Assembly: GCF_002934005.1 (NCBI RefSeq)
Contig: NZ_PGEM01000053.1
Coordinates: 1-62,893, forward strand
DNA length: 62,893 nt
Source: Cuspidothrix issatschenkoi CHARLIE-1
GTDB taxonomy: Bacteria > Cyanobacteriota > Cyanobacteriia > Cyanobacteriales > Nostocaceae
Direction of reading: 5' to 3'
Shown here: in pieces, positions 16,877 through 26,283 of the stretch
Layout: every line of letters starts with the position of its first letter
Numbering within the stretch: the stretch's first letter is position 1
Position numbers and translations under genes: made by a program
Notes under the pieces: generated by a model
Told to the model about the DNA's origin: nothing
Seen by the model: the letters and a program-made list of their open reading frames with translations, nothing else
Database searches by the model: none

Positions 16877-19348
16877 ATGAGTAATGAAACACCCGATTGG
16901 ATAAGATTACATAAAGCCTTAGCATTTGAGGCGGAAAATAGATTTGTAGATTTAGTCGGTAAGCAATACCGATTTAGTGAATTTCTATGTTTAACTTTTG
17001 GTAAATTTCCCACAGCTTTACCAGCCAAAGAAAGACTCCGTTGGCATCAAATAGGAATGCAGTTTGCTAATTACCCCAATTTGTCATTAACCCAAAGACA
17101 ACATTTAATCGCAGAAGTTAGAAGATATCTAAATCAACTGCAACAAGAATTAGAAACAGAAGCAGAAGCACCCACTCAAACTTACCAATCTAAAAATCCT
17201 AATCCCACAACGCCAATTGTCGCTGAAATCAGTAAAAAACTAGCTCCAAAACTAGACCAAAAACTCAGCGATTTACCAGAAATTGGTATAAGAAAAGCTG
17301 AAAACTTAGCGCGGTTAGATTTACATACTGTCCGGGATTTATTATTTTATTATCCTCGTGATCATATTGATTATGCCCGTCAGGTAAATATTAGTCAACT
17401 GGAAGGAGGAGAAACAGTAACTATCATAGCGACTGTCAAAAGATTTAATTTCTTCACCAGTCCGAAAAATAAAAAGTTATCAATTTTAGAATTAATCCTT
17501 AAAGATAATACAGGACAAATTAAAGTTAGTAGATTTTTTGCCGGGGCGCGTTTTAGTAGTCGCGGTTGGCAAGAAAGTTTAAAACGCCGTTATCCTGTGG
17601 GTAGTTTATTGGCCGCTTGTGGGTTAGTCAAAGGTAGTAAATATGGGTTAACTTTGGATAACCCAGAACTAGAAGTTTTGGCAGATCCAGGAGATACTAT
17701 AGATTCTTTAACTATTGGGCGAGTTGTTCCTATTTATGCCCTCACAGAAGGGGTAATGGCAAATACAGTCAGACAGGCTGTAACGACGGCTTTAACGGCA
17801 GCAGTGAATTTAAAAGATCCTTTGCCAAAAGGTTTGCGCGAAAAATATGCTTTGATGGAATTGAAAGATGCCATTCCTAATATTCATTTTCCTAAAGATG
17901 GCGACTCTTTAAAAACTGCCCGTCGTCGTTTAGTATTTGATGAATTTTTCTATTTGCAAATTGGTTTATTGCAACGTCAAAAACAGGCTAAAGCAATTCA
18001 AACAAGTGCTATTCTTGCACCCACAGGTAAATTATTAGAACAATTTAACGAAATTCTCCCCTTTAAATTTACTAACGCTCAACAAAGAGTTATTAATGAT
18101 ATTCTCAATGATTTACAAAAACCTACACCCATGAATCGTTTAGTTCAAGGTGATGTGGGTTCAGGAAAAACTGTTGTTGCTGTTGTAGCTATTTTAGCCG
18201 CCATTCAATCTGGTTATCAAGCAGCGTTAATGGCTCCCACTGAAGTATTAGCAGAACAACATTATCGTAAGTTAGTAAGTTGGTTTAATCTCCTCCATTT
18301 GCCAGTTGAATTATTAACAGGTTCGACAAAAATAGCCAAAAGAAGAGAAATTCATGCTCAATTAGAAACGGGTGAATTACCTTTATTAGTGGGGACTCAC
18401 GCTTTAATTCAAGATAAAGTTAATTTTCAAAGTTTGGGTTTAGTTGTCATAGATGAACAGCATCGTTTTGGAGTGGAACAAAGGGCAAAGTTACAACAAA
18501 AAGGTGAACAACCTCATGTTTTAACTATGACTGCAACTCCCATTCCCCGAACTTTGGCATTAACAGTTCATGGTGATTTAGATGTGAGTCAAATTGATGA
18601 GTTACCACCAGGAAGACAACAAATTAAAACCACGATGTTAAGTGGCCAACAACGTCCCCAAGCTTATGATTTAATGCGTCGGGAAGTTGCTCAAGGTAGA
18701 CAAGTTTATGTGGTTTTACCTTTGGTAGAAGAGTCAGAAAAATTAGATTTGCGTTCTGCTGTAGAGGAACATCAAAAGTTACAAGAAAGTGTTTTTCCTG
18801 ATTTTCAAGTTGGGTTATTGCATGGACGCATGACTTCGGCCGAAAAAGAGGAGGCGATTAACAAATTCCGGGATAATGAAACTCAAATAATCGTTTCTAC
18901 CACTGTAATTGAAGTGGGGGTAGATGTGCCTAATGCCACGGTGATGCTAATTGAACACGCGGAAAGATTTGGGTTATCACAATTGCACCAATTACGAGGT
19001 CGTGTGGGTCGGGGTGCAGCACAATCTTATTGTTTATTAATGAGTAGTTCTAGAAGTCCTGACGCTCAACAACGGTTGAAGGTGTTGGAACAGTCTCAAG
19101 ATGGGTTTTTTATCTCGGAAATGGATATGCGGTTTCGCGGTCCTGGGGAAGTGATGGGAACTCGTCAATCGGGTGTAGCTGATTTTACTTTGGCTAGTTT
19201 GGTGGAAGATGAGGATATTTTGCTGTTAGCGCGACAAGCAGCAGAGAAGGTGATTGATATGGATGCCAGTTTGGAGCGTTGGCCGTTGATGAAGGATGAA
19301 TTACAGTATAGATATGCGCGGTTAATGGGAGGAGCAATTCTGACATGA
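16877..19348 (+). CDS. recG: ATP-dependent DNA helicase RecG
   Basis: RecG, 823 aa, is a branched-DNA helicase that regresses stalled forks and processes recombination intermediates. The wedge/OB domain lies at about residues 155-290. Superfamily 2 motifs follow: Walker A GDVGSGKT, motif II DEQH (in VVIDEQHRFGVEQ), motif III TMTATPIPRTLAL, and motif VI QLRGRVGRG. The C-terminal RecG motif MRFRGPGEVMGTRQSG is intact. It is about 130 aa longer at the N-terminus than E. coli RecG, which is common in cyanobacteria. It appears complete. Confidence 0.97.
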   Translation: MSNETPDWIRLHKALAFEAENRFVDLVGKQYRFSEFLCLTFGKFPTALPAKERLRWHQIGMQFANYPNLSLTQRQHLIAEVRRYLNQLQQELETEAEAPTQTYQSKNPNPTTPIVAEISKKLAPKLDQKLSDLPEIGIRKAENLARLDLHTVRDLLFYYPRDHIDYARQVNISQLEGGETVTIIATVKRFNFFTSPKNKKLSILELILKDNTGQIKVSRFFAGARFSSRGWQESLKRRYPVGSLLAACGLVKGSKYGLTLDNPELEVLADPGDTIDSLTIGRVVPIYALTEGVMANTVRQAVTTALTAAVNLKDPLPKGLREKYALMELKDAIPNIHFPKDGDSLKTARRRLVFDEFFYLQIGLLQRQKQAKAIQTSAILAPTGKLLEQFNEILPFKFTNAQQRVINDILNDLQKPTPMNRLVQGDVGSGKTVVAVVAILAAIQSGYQAALMAPTEVLAEQHYRKLVSWFNLLHLPVELLTGSTKIAKRREIHAQLETGELPLLVGTHALIQDKVNFQSLGLVVIDEQHRFGVEQRAKLQQKGEQPHVLTMTATPIPRTLALTVHGDLDVSQIDELPPGRQQIKTTMLSGQQRPQAYDLMRREVAQGRQVYVVLPLVEESEKLDLRSAVEEHQKLQESVFPDFQVGLLHGRMTSAEKEEAINKFRDNETQIIVSTTVIEVGVDVPNATVMLIEHAERFGLSQLHQLRGRVGRGAAQSYCLLMSSSRSPDAQQRLKVLEQSQDGFFISEMDMRFRGPGEVMGTRQSGVADFTLASLVEDEDILLLARQAAEKVIDMDASLERWPLMKDELQYRYARLMGGAILT

Positions 19349-19370
19349 TGAGGACATCACCATATAGTTA

Positions 19371-19450
19371 GACCACAGTAGGGGCGAAGCATTCGGATCA
19401 TAGTCTGTGGTAAAAACCGATAATTAATTGTCCGAATGCTTCGCCCCTAC
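19371..19450. repeat. dispersed palindromic element, GTAGGGGCGAAGCATTCGGA family, copy 1
   Basis: A perfect 20-bp inverted repeat (19378-19397 with 19431-19450) surrounds a core TCATAGTCTGTGGTAAAAAC. A leading GACCACAG also pairs with CTGTGGT in the core, so alternative hairpins are possible. A second copy at 58916-59018 carries a nested insertion. Confidence 0.85.
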
Positions 19451-19563
19451 ACCATTGACGCTAAACCTAAATTAAAATGTGGTTTATTTACCTGAAAATA
19501 GCTGTAAAAAGTCGGGTATCTAGAAAAGAATGTATAATGAGATGAAAAGATAAGGGTAGAATT

Positions 19564-20013
19564 ATGAAAATTATTACTGATTTAAAGCTACTCTATGAAA
19601 GTGATGAAAGTTTATGGTTGGAGGAGACTATAGAGTTATTAAAACAGAAACAGTTTAACCAACTAGATATAGAAAATTTAATAGAGGAACTAATAAACTT
19701 GGGTAAAAGAGATTTAGCGAAGGTTAAAAGTCTTTTAAGACAAATTATTATTCATTTATTATTATTGCAATTTTGGCAGGTAGAATATAAAAGAAACCAT
19801 CGTCATTGGATAGGGGAGATTAAAACTTTTCGGTATGACTTAAATAATCATCTGACTACGAATTTAAGGAATAAGTTAGAGGATGATTTAGATAATATTT
19901 ATCACAGTGCGGTTGATTTTGTGGAGAGTAAAACTGATTTAACTATTTTACCGGAAAAGTGTCCTTATTCTTTGAGTCAATTGTTGGCTGATGATTATTT
20001 TTTAGGTGGATAA
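19564..20013 (+). CDS. DUF29 family protein
   Basis: A 149-aa protein of the DUF29 family, frequent in cyanobacteria, often in several copies. Hallmarks are LYESDESLWLEETIELLKQK (about 10-29), the acidic LDIENLIEELINLGKRD, and LLRQIIIHLLLLQFW (about 59-73). It has no membrane segment. A second DUF29 protein is encoded at 31109. The role is unknown. Some authors suspect links to toxin-antitoxin or mobile DNA, but that is not established. Confidence 0.85.
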   Translation: MKIITDLKLLYESDESLWLEETIELLKQKQFNQLDIENLIEELINLGKRDLAKVKSLLRQIIIHLLLLQFWQVEYKRNHRHWIGEIKTFRYDLNNHLTTNLRNKLEDDLDNIYHSAVDFVESKTDLTILPEKCPYSLSQLLADDYFLGG

Positions 20014-20088
20014 ATTTTAGATTTTTAATTAATTTGAATTTAGGTGATTTATCACAGAGAAAGTTTTTAAAAACTACTTTTATACAAA

Positions 20089-20149
20089 ATCCCCGACTTC
20101 TTTTGTTATCTGGTTCATAGATGATGAACTGATGTTAGAAGTCGGGGAT
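20089..20149. repeat. dispersed palindrome ATCCCCGACTTCT
   Basis: ATCCCCGACTTCT (20089-20101) is inverted at 20137-20149. Related units occur at 27968-27996, 53095-53156, 54025-54086 and, in a variant with GGGTAT ends, 60592-60620. Confidence 0.75.
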
Positions 20150-20215
20150 CTGAGTTTTATTGGTTTTCATTTTAGCCCATCGCTAAATCCTTAGTTTCCT
20201 AAGATTTTAAGACTG

Positions 20216-20324
20216 GTTTCCATTAATTCCAATCTAAAGCGATCGGGAAAGTGCACTTCTAGCTTTCCTTTTCCTCCTAGGAGAAGGAGTTTCCATTAAT
20301 TCCAATCTCAAGCGATCGGGAAAG
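20216..20324. CRISPR. two-repeat CRISPR-like remnant
   Basis: Two 36-bp direct repeats (20216-20251 and 20289-20324) differ at one base and are separated by a unique 37-bp segment. In the reverse orientation each repeat begins CTTTC and ends GGAAAC, as many cyanobacterial CRISPR repeats do. No third repeat is seen on either side and no cas gene is in the window. It could be a decayed orphan array or merely a local duplication. The 37-bp segment contains the palindrome CTCCTAGGAG. Confidence 0.35.
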
Positions 20325-20592
20325 AGTTCGTCTAGGGAGGATTACCCAGTAAGGGTTTCAGCCGCCAATTCGACGCATCTCTAAAAAAAATTATAAACAT
20401 AGCTAAAAATAACGTCAAGTACATGGCTCAAACCCTTGTCCGGTAAGCATTCGACACATCTCAACGAAAAATATAGGGTTTCGGGGATTTGCCGAGATGC
20501 GTCAAAGATGATGATACAATTTTGATGTGTAAATCCCTGAATTTAATAACTAGACCTTTCCGGTAATTAAATGTGCGTAGCCTGAAATCCTT

Positions 20593-20620
20593 GTAGGGAC
20601 AATTCATGAGTTGTCCCTAC
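20593..20620. repeat. dispersed palindrome around ATTCATGA
   Basis: GTAGGGACAATTCATGAGTT then GTCCCTAC forms an inverted repeat. A relative (GTAGGGGTAATTCATGAATT...) forms the core of the MITE at 45544-45635. Confidence 0.65.
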
Positions 20621-20649
20621 GATAATTTTCGGACAGGTCTACTAGACTT

Positions 20650-21036
20650 CTATCTTGTGTATTCTTGGTAAATAAAAATCTTTATACTAGACTTGGGTTG
20701 ATTATTTTTTTTGATTCTAATTAGCCGATTAGTAAAATCAGAATTTTCACCCAAGCAAGTCTGAAGTATTTTAGCTTGTCCTATATAATCTCGATCATCT
20801 TTACAGATGATAATACCAGCGTGAGAAATTTCACTTTGATGAAGCGCAATAAAATCATCTCGGTTGAGTGTCAGTAAAACTCGTTTCTCTTGAGTCGCAA
20901 ATGCCAAAACTTCATCATCTGGGATACCTTGATTAGCTTTTCCTGCTTCGTAGGAAGTAAGCACATCATATTGATATTGGCGTAATTGTCTCACAATTTC
21001 TAGAGGAAAGTTTTCATCAGCATATAATCTCACCAT
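20650..21036 (-). CDS. DUF5615 PIN-like toxin
   Basis: A 128-aa protein of the DUF5615 (Mut7-C-like, PIN-fold) family. The opening VRLYADENFPLEIVRQLRQ and the acidic cluster GIPDDEVLAFATQEKRVLLT then NRDDF carry the conserved Asp residues of a putative nuclease site. The gene follows the DUF433 gene with a TGATG stop-start overlap, so the two are translationally coupled. DUF433-DUF5615 pairs are regarded as toxin-antitoxin modules, with this protein the presumed RNase toxin. No domain seems to be missing. Confidence 0.85.
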   Translation of the reverse strand: MVRLYADENFPLEIVRQLRQYQYDVLTSYEAGKANQGIPDDEVLAFATQEKRVLLTLNRDDFIALHQSEISHAGIIICKDDRDYIGQAKILQTCLGENSDFTNRLIRIKKNNQPKSSIKIFIYQEYTR

Positions 21037-21356
21037 CAGTCATCCTCATTTTGAGTAGTGATGATCAGATCAATTTCTGAACGATGTTGTTCATAATAAT
21101 CCCAAGCTGCTGTTAAATCTTCCGATGTCAGACTTGGATAATTTTGCAGCAATTCTACATCATCCGCTCCCTGTTGTCTCAACGACACCAACATCCATAC
21201 AGGAATGCGAGTATTACGAATCCGCGCATGGCCACCACAAATTCCCGGAGTTTTTTGGATAGTATGAGATTTGAGACGACTTTCTAAAAGTGTTCTTTCT
21301 TCTGGGGAAAGTGCCTCAATTACTTGTAGCAAAGAATTAACTAATTGTTGATTCAT
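21036..21356 (-). CDS. DUF433 antitoxin-like protein
   Basis: A 106-aa protein with the DUF433 helix-turn-helix-like domain: GICGGHARIRNTRIPVWMLV (about 39-58), then LLQNYPSLTSEDLTAAWDYY. An N-terminal helix (about 1-28, LLQVIEALSPEERTLLESRL) precedes it. It is the upstream partner of the DUF5615 gene, overlapping it by one base, and is the presumed antitoxin and autoregulator. Upstream are tandem heptamers. Confidence 0.85.
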   Translation of the reverse strand: MNQQLVNSLLQVIEALSPEERTLLESRLKSHTIQKTPGICGGHARIRNTRIPVWMLVSLRQQGADDVELLQNYPSLTSEDLTAAWDYYEQHRSEIDLIITTQNEDD

Positions 21357-21384
21357 ATTCTAGTGTGGAATAAAACGTAAGAAT

Positions 21385-21423
<39 letters not shown>

Positions 21424-21459
21424 AATGAAGGATGAAGGATGAAGAACATTTTTATTTTC

Positions 21460-21496
21460 TGTTCCCTGTTCCCTGTTCCCTGTTTCCTGTTCCCTG
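21460..21496. repeat. short tandem repeat, TTCCCTG heptamer
   Basis: Five copies of CTGTTCC-type heptamers, one with a substitution, lie between the DUF433/DUF5615 pair and the Uma2 gene. Confidence 0.85.
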
Positions 21497-21525
21497 AATC
21501 CTTACAATAAAACAATATTATGAAA

Positions 21526-22173
21526 TTATAACTGCTCTCTCACCCAACTCCTAAAACTCCTAATAGTTGCATTCCTCCCAGCAATTCCACTACTTTCCAA
21601 ATATCGAGGAATCACATCAATTAAAGGTAAACCAGGAAAAATCAAACTTGACTGAGACACCACATAATTACCATCTACTAAAACATTAATTTGCAACTTT
21701 CCATTTTCAAACCTCCACAACTCAGGAACTTTTAAAGCTTGATAAATATTTGGATGAGTGCGGGAAGTAACATCAATTTCTAACGCTAAATCTGGAGGAG
21801 GATCAATAGTTAAATCTAATCTTTTTTTACCCCTAATTAAAGCTTCATTTTGAATATAAAAACATTGATCAGGTTCTATCCCTTGTTCCATAAATTGATT
21901 TTTAAATGTTGTAGAACCAAGACATCTAAACTCAATATCTAATTCTTCCAATAAAGCTTTCACTAAATCGCTAATAATTTCTTTATTATCTTCATGTTCT
22001 GGTAAAGGAGCCATAATTTCTAAAGTTCCCCGATCATAAGCAATTCGCGCTGCACGATGTTCTCCCAATTCTTCCAAAATTGCTTCTAATTCTGTCCATG
22101 TGACATTTTCTAATAAAACTCTTTGTCCTGGTGGTACATGAATGCGCTTTAATTCTAACAACATCATTTCCAC
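21526..22173 (-). CDS. Uma2 family (DUF820) putative endonuclease
   Basis: A 215-aa protein of the Uma2/DUF820 family, with a PD-(D/E)XK-like fold and very abundant in cyanobacteria. Visible are TWTELEAILEELGEHRAARI, the beta strand YDRGTLEIMAPLPEHE, and the putative catalytic region EPDQCFYIQN...PPPDLALEIDVTSR (D and E-x-D strands). Initiation at either the first or third residue Met is possible. Physiological function is unproven for the family. Other Uma2 sequences lie at 46488-46559 (fragment), 46788-47330 (nonsense mutant) and 47384-48100. Confidence 0.85.
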   Translation of the reverse strand: MEMMLLELKRIHVPPGQRVLLENVTWTELEAILEELGEHRAARIAYDRGTLEIMAPLPEHEDNKEIISDLVKALLEELDIEFRCLGSTTFKNQFMEQGIEPDQCFYIQNEALIRGKKRLDLTIDPPPDLALEIDVTSRTHPNIYQALKVPELWRFENGKLQINVLVDGNYVVSQSSLIFPGLPLIDVIPRYLESSGIAGRNATIRSFRSWVREQL

Positions 22174-22280
22174 TCCTTAAACTTAGTAAATCTATTTTAC
22201 CCAATCAATAATATCTTTGCATTTCTGGATGAAATTAAATCTTAAAATTATATTTTATGCTTGCTTGACTGCTAAACAAC

Positions 22281-22574
22281 TTATTTAGGTGATATTTTAA
22301 TTTCAACTTTTTGATTTAAAGCTGCCGCAATTCGAGCTAACATAGACAAAGAATGTCCCTCATAATCTGCATCTTCTAATCCAGCAATCACTGACTGAGT
22401 AGTACCAACTAAATCAGCTAATTGTTTTTGAGTTAATCCAGCTTGTTTCCGAGCATTGTAAATGATTTGAGATACTTGAGCATTTAACGCAGATTCTCTC
22501 ACCATCTCTTGTAATTCTGGATCTTCTTTCATCATTTTGTTAATAATTTTGATTGCATCATTAGTTTTCTTCAT
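22281..22574 (-). CDS. XRE/HigA-like antitoxin
   Basis: A helix-turn-helix protein of 97 aa from the start MKKTNDAIKI. A longer frame to 22625 adds residues that overlap toxin coding. The HTH is in ARKQAGLTQKQLADLVGTTQ followed by SVIAGLEDADY, and the C-terminus ALNQKVEIKI is typical of HigA antitoxins. Its start overlaps the end of the upstream toxin gene by 14 bases, the usual toxin-first order of higBA. The antitoxin is intact although the toxin gene is frameshifted. Confidence 0.85.
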   Translation of the reverse strand: MKKTNDAIKIINKMMKEDPELQEMVRESALNAQVSQIIYNARKQAGLTQKQLADLVGTTQSVIAGLEDADYEGHSLSMLARIAAALNQKVEIKISPK

Positions 22575-22964
22575 TTGCTTCTTCCTCTGGTTCAGTATAA
22601 GTATAATTTTCTGGTTTGAGTACAAATAAATTTTTATATTTTAATGCTAATTCAATCTCCTTCTCTGGAACTTGTTTATGTTCTTTAATCATGGCATGAG
22701 CTAAAATCACCACGTTTTGTCCATGAAAAAAATAGAGAAGTCTATATGTACTTTAATGTGCTTCGCTCTTAACTCATAAATCCCATCTCTCAAAAAATCT
22801 GCTGCTGGTCTTTTTAATTCAAAACCATACTCAGCTAATTGTTCAATTCTCGCAATACAGTTTGCATATCCTTTGCGATCTTGTTTGAGTAATTTTTTTA
22901 GCCAATTTAAAACAGTAACTTCCCCTCTATCGTCCTGAAAGAAAATGATTTGCGTTTCTGGCAT
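22561..22964 (-). pseudogene. HigB/RelE-like toxin gene, frameshifted
   Basis: The first frame (85 codons) has a Gp49/HigB-type start, FFQDDRGEVTVLNWLKKL, and reaches DGIYELRAKHIKV. There the sequence shifts to another frame that continues perfectly as YRLLYFFHGQNVVILAHAMI then KEHKQVPEKEIELALKYKN and ends at TAA 22561-22563. A single missing base near 22741-22750 explains this. Restored, the toxin would be about 134 aa. As it stands only a truncated protein, lacking the conserved YFFHG...LAHAMIK core, would be made. Confidence 0.85.
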
Positions 22965-23374
22965 TGTTGAGGATGGATTTACGTTTATTATTGATTAGAT
23001 TATATAGCAAAAATGCGATTAATAATATTACTCCATTAACCTTTCTTTTCTCCGTGGTTCTGCATATCTGGGGAATAAAATTCTTAAAAACTCTCATACC
23101 AATCCCTTGGGATTTTAACCAAATTTACCAGAAACTCAAAACACTGTCAAGAGCGATCGCTCAAACAACCAAAAATCGTTAAGTTAATAGAAATTATTAT
23201 TAATAATATTGAGAATAGAGGGGGGTTTATTGACAAAAAACTTTTTTTAGGAATTTATCATAGAACGCAGATAAACGCAGATACAAAATTAACTCTTTCT
23301 CTGCGTCCTCTGCGTCTGGAGTGGTTCGTTATCGAAAAACAAAGGTGGGTTTTAAAATTCCCACCCTAGATAAA
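22965..23374. other. gene-free interval
   Basis: A 72-codon frame starts at 22964 on the plus strand, but I do not believe it (no family, AT-biased, overlaps the toxin promoter). Near 23265 there is a dispersed AGAACGCAGATAAACGCAG motif, and GCGTCCTCTGCGTCTGGAG near 23304 belongs to the family found at 53030-53060 and 56330-56780. Confidence 0.5.
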
Positions 23375-25165
23375 TTAACGTTTAGCTAATTTCTTGGCCA
23401 TTTTGCGGAGACGAATTGATTGAGGTGTAACTTCTACCAATTCATCTGGGGCGATGTACTCTAACGCCCGTTCTAAACTCATGTCTATAGGTGTTTGCAA
23501 TTGTACAAGTTCATCACCACCTGCGGCACGGTGGTTAGTTAATTGCTTGGTTTTACAAACGTTTAATTCCAAGTCTTGAGGACGATTATGTTCACCAATA
23601 ATCATGCCTCTGTAAACCTTAGTACCGGGACTGATAAAGAATGCGCCTCTATCTTCAGCGTTTTTCATGGCGTAGAATGTAGAAACACCTTCTTCAAAGG
23701 AGATAAGAACGCCTTTGTTGCGGGCTTCAATATCACCACAAAGTGGACGGTAATCAAGGAAACTGTGGTTCATGATACCTTCACCACGGGTCATCCGCAT
23801 GAATTCACCCCGGAAACCGATTAAACCACGGGCAGGAACGATAAACTCTAATTGAGTGCGATCGCCACCACCGGGCTGCATATCTTGCATTTCGGCTTTC
23901 CGTTGTCCTAGCCGTTCAATACAGCTACCAACAGCATCAGCAGGAACGTCTAATGCTAGAAGTTCATAAGGTTCGCAAGGTTGACCGTTAACTGTGCGGT
24001 AAATTACTTGAGGTTGAGATACTTGGAACTCAAAACCTTCACGACGCATGGTTTCAATTAAAATACCCAGGTGTAATTCACCTCGACCAGAAACCAAGAA
24101 TTTATCGGGAGAGTCGGTTTCTTCAACGCGCAAAGCTACGTTGGTTTCTAATTCACGGAACAAGCGATCGCGCACTTGGCGAGATGTTACCAACTTACCT
24201 TCCTGACCGGCAAAAGGTGAATCATTCACCCAGAAGGTCATTTGTAAAGTTGGTTCATCTACTTTAATTAAAGGTAATGCTTGGGGTTCATTAGGATCTG
24301 TAATAGTTTCGCCAATATAAGCATCAGCAAAACCAGCCACAGCCACAATATAACCAGCAGTGGCTTCTTCCATTTCTACCCGCTTTAAGCCTTCAAATCC
24401 CATCAATTTGGTAATTTTACCCTTGACAATGCTGCCATCTTCCACCACTAAAGCAGCTTGTTGTCCAGCGCGGATAGTTCCATTATGGATTTTACCAATG
24501 ATAATCCGGCCTAAATATTCAGAATAATCGAGGGTGGTAACTTGCAATTGTAGGGGTTTTTCGGGATCTCCCACAGGTGCAGGAACATGACGGAGAATAG
24601 CATTAAATAGAGGCTGCATATCTACAGATTCAGCTTCTAAACTTTCTTTAGCGAAACCCGCCATACCAGAAGCAAATAAATACTTAAAGTCGCACTGATC
24701 TTCATCTGCACCTAATTCTAAGAACAGATCCAATACTTTATCCACAGCAATATGGGGGTCAGCTTGGCCACGGTCAATCTTGTTAATAACAACAATAGGA
24801 CGCAAACCTTTTTCCAAAGCTTTTTTCAACACAAAGCGGGTTTGGGGCATCGGTCCTTCGTTGGCATCAACAATCAGCAAACAACCGTCTACCATGCCGA
24901 GAACTCGTTCTACTTCTCCACCGAAGTCAGCGTGTCCAGGGGTATCAACAATATTAATCAGGGTTTCTTTATAGCGAACCGCTGTATTTTTAGAAAGAAT
25001 TGTAATGCCTCGTTCCCTTTCCAAATCATTGGAGTCCATGACACAATCCGGAACGTCTTCGCCTTCGCGGAAAATGCCGGACTGTTTGAGGAGAGCGTCA
25101 ACAAGGGTGGTTTTACCGTGGTCAACGTGGGCGATAATGGCGACGTTACGAATTGGGAGCGTCAT
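23375..25165 (-). CDS. typA: ribosome-associated GTPase TypA/BipA
   Basis: A translational GTPase of 596 aa that acts on ribosomes and in 50S assembly or stress responses. G1 is [11 protein letters not shown] (12-22), the switch region carries ERERGITI, G3 is [10 protein letters not shown] and G4 is NKIDR. EF-G-like domains III and V and the TypA-specific C-terminal region with [20 protein letters not shown] follow. It is full length. Upstream is a 1.1-kb gene-free region, so it likely has its own promoter. HIP1 octamers are present in the gene. Confidence 0.97.
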   Translation of the reverse strand: MTLPIRNVAIIAHVDHGKTTLVDALLKQSGIFREGEDVPDCVMDSNDLERERGITILSKNTAVRYKETLINIVDTPGHADFGGEVERVLGMVDGCLLIVDANEGPMPQTRFVLKKALEKGLRPIVVINKIDRGQADPHIAVDKVLDLFLELGADEDQCDFKYLFASGMAGFAKESLEAESVDMQPLFNAILRHVPAPVGDPEKPLQLQVTTLDYSEYLGRIIIGKIHNGTIRAGQQAALVVEDGSIVKGKITKLMGFEGLKRVEMEEATAGYIVAVAGFADAYIGETITDPNEPQALPLIKVDEPTLQMTFWVNDSPFAGQEGKLVTSRQVRDRLFRELETNVALRVEETDSPDKFLVSGRGELHLGILIETMRREGFEFQVSQPQVIYRTVNGQPCEPYELLALDVPADAVGSCIERLGQRKAEMQDMQPGGGDRTQLEFIVPARGLIGFRGEFMRMTRGEGIMNHSFLDYRPLCGDIEARNKGVLISFEEGVSTFYAMKNAEDRGAFFISPGTKVYRGMIIGEHNRPQDLELNVCKTKQLTNHRAAGGDELVQLQTPIDMSLERALEYIAPDELVEVTPQSIRLRKMAKKLAKR

Positions 25166-25485
25166 AGAGGGTTTCGGTAAACTTTAGTGTTTTTAGATTA
25201 ATAAGCTAAATGTTCGCTTGTTGTAACAGAAATAGGGATGATTTGCCATATCTGTAACGAACCTTTAATAATTCTAGCGTAATTGTCACAAATATTGTTA
25301 TTTTGACAATAAATAGCAAAAGTATTTTTATAATGTAAGGTTGCAAGCTTACGGTGAAGCAAGCACAGTCTTAACTAAGGCAAAAGGCAGGAGGCCATTT
25401 TTGTAACGGGGATTTATAGGAAACCGTAATTTTCATGACATTTTTACCTCGCTTCATCCCTAATTAAAGGGGAAAATTCAGTTTT

Positions 25486-25569
25486 AGGGTGCGTCAGACA
25501 GCATAAATTATGTCAATAACCAAATTGTTGATATCTGACGTGGTTGGTGAGCTTGTCGAACCACACCCC
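25486..25569. repeat. GGGTGCGTCAGA repeat, copy B with nested insertion
   Basis: The left end AGGGTGCGTCAGAC matches copy C at 35450, but the right end TCTGACG is separated from its CACCC by about 22 bases, GTTGGTGAGCTTGTCGAACC plus flanks, themselves palindromic. The following CACCAATGTGCCAGTT also matches the sequence after copy C, so the repeat unit extends about 40 bases further. Confidence 0.75.
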
Positions 25570-25950
25570 ACCAATGTGCCAGTTGCATCAGTTCTAATCA
25601 ATAAGAGTATAAGAGATTGTTTCCATAATTATATTCAGTAGAGTATTCATCTAAGGTCATATTTGTGATGGTAATCACATTTAAATAGAAAATTAGATCA
25701 CCAATACAAAAGGCTGATATCACGAATAAATACAATTAATATCACATTTTTATAGAGATAAAAATCATCTTTTACTACTATGTTTGTCACCAAAATAATT
25801 AAGAAGCATCACCTAATACAAATTACACAAGTAGTCTCACACAATTACTATTAATAATTCTACTTTTATAGTCCAAAAATTATCTATTAATAACCCAAAA
25901 ACATCAATTGTCTATTATTTGGGTAGAAGATACCAATGGTAAATTGATTA

Positions 25951-26048
25951 GACATCTGGTGATAAAGATTGTAGAGACGAGAATCCCTACCCATGGAACG
26001 TCTCTAAAAGGGTTGTAAGTCTCGCACATTTAATTTTCACCAGATGTC
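25951..26048. mobile_element. 98-bp MITE with 12-bp TIRs and TA flanks
   Basis: GACATCTGGTGA (25951-25962) and TCACCAGATGTC (26037-26048) are perfect inverted ends flanked by TA on both sides. TA target duplication is typical of IS630/Tc1-mariner-type elements. The core contains GTAGAGACGAGAATCCCTAC and a GGAACGTCTCTA motif also seen near 54158. It has no coding capacity. Confidence 0.8.
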
Positions 26049-26283
26049 TATTGCAGAATGGACTTTACAGGATTAAAATTGGAGATTTTAAATCAGGATC
26101 TTATAAAGAAAATATTTTGAGCCTAAATCTTTCAAGACTAATAACTGAATGCTGACTAATAAAGTCGGTGATTTACCTTAAAATTAATAATAAATCATTT
26201 CTCTTTTGCCTCTCTTGGATTTTTAGCGGATTTTCTTATAAAATTATGAATAGAAAATTTCATTAATTGCAAAAGAGGAACTT

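Larger units (their letters stand above)
25166..26283. other. 1.1-kb gene-free region with nested repeats
   Basis: No credible reading frame is present. The interval holds a GGGTGCGTCAGA repeat (25486-25569) and a TA-flanked MITE (25951-26048). The remainder is AT-rich with no hairpin followed by a T-tract. It separates divergent typA and ndhO, so both promoters must lie here. Confidence 0.6.

Noticed and set aside
20353-20392. Possible third CRISPR repeat (GTTTCAGCCGCCAATTCGAC...)
   Set aside because: Only the first five bases and scattered positions match. It instead matches another dispersed motif (ATTCGACGCATCTC) repeated near 20450 and inverted near 20490.
22964-23182. 72-codon frame MLRMDLRLLLIRLYSKNAIN...
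   Set aside because: Overlaps the toxin start region, AT-biased, no family. Treated as intergenic.
23576-25187. Several plus-strand frames within typA
   Set aside because: Antisense shadows of a strongly conserved GTPase gene.
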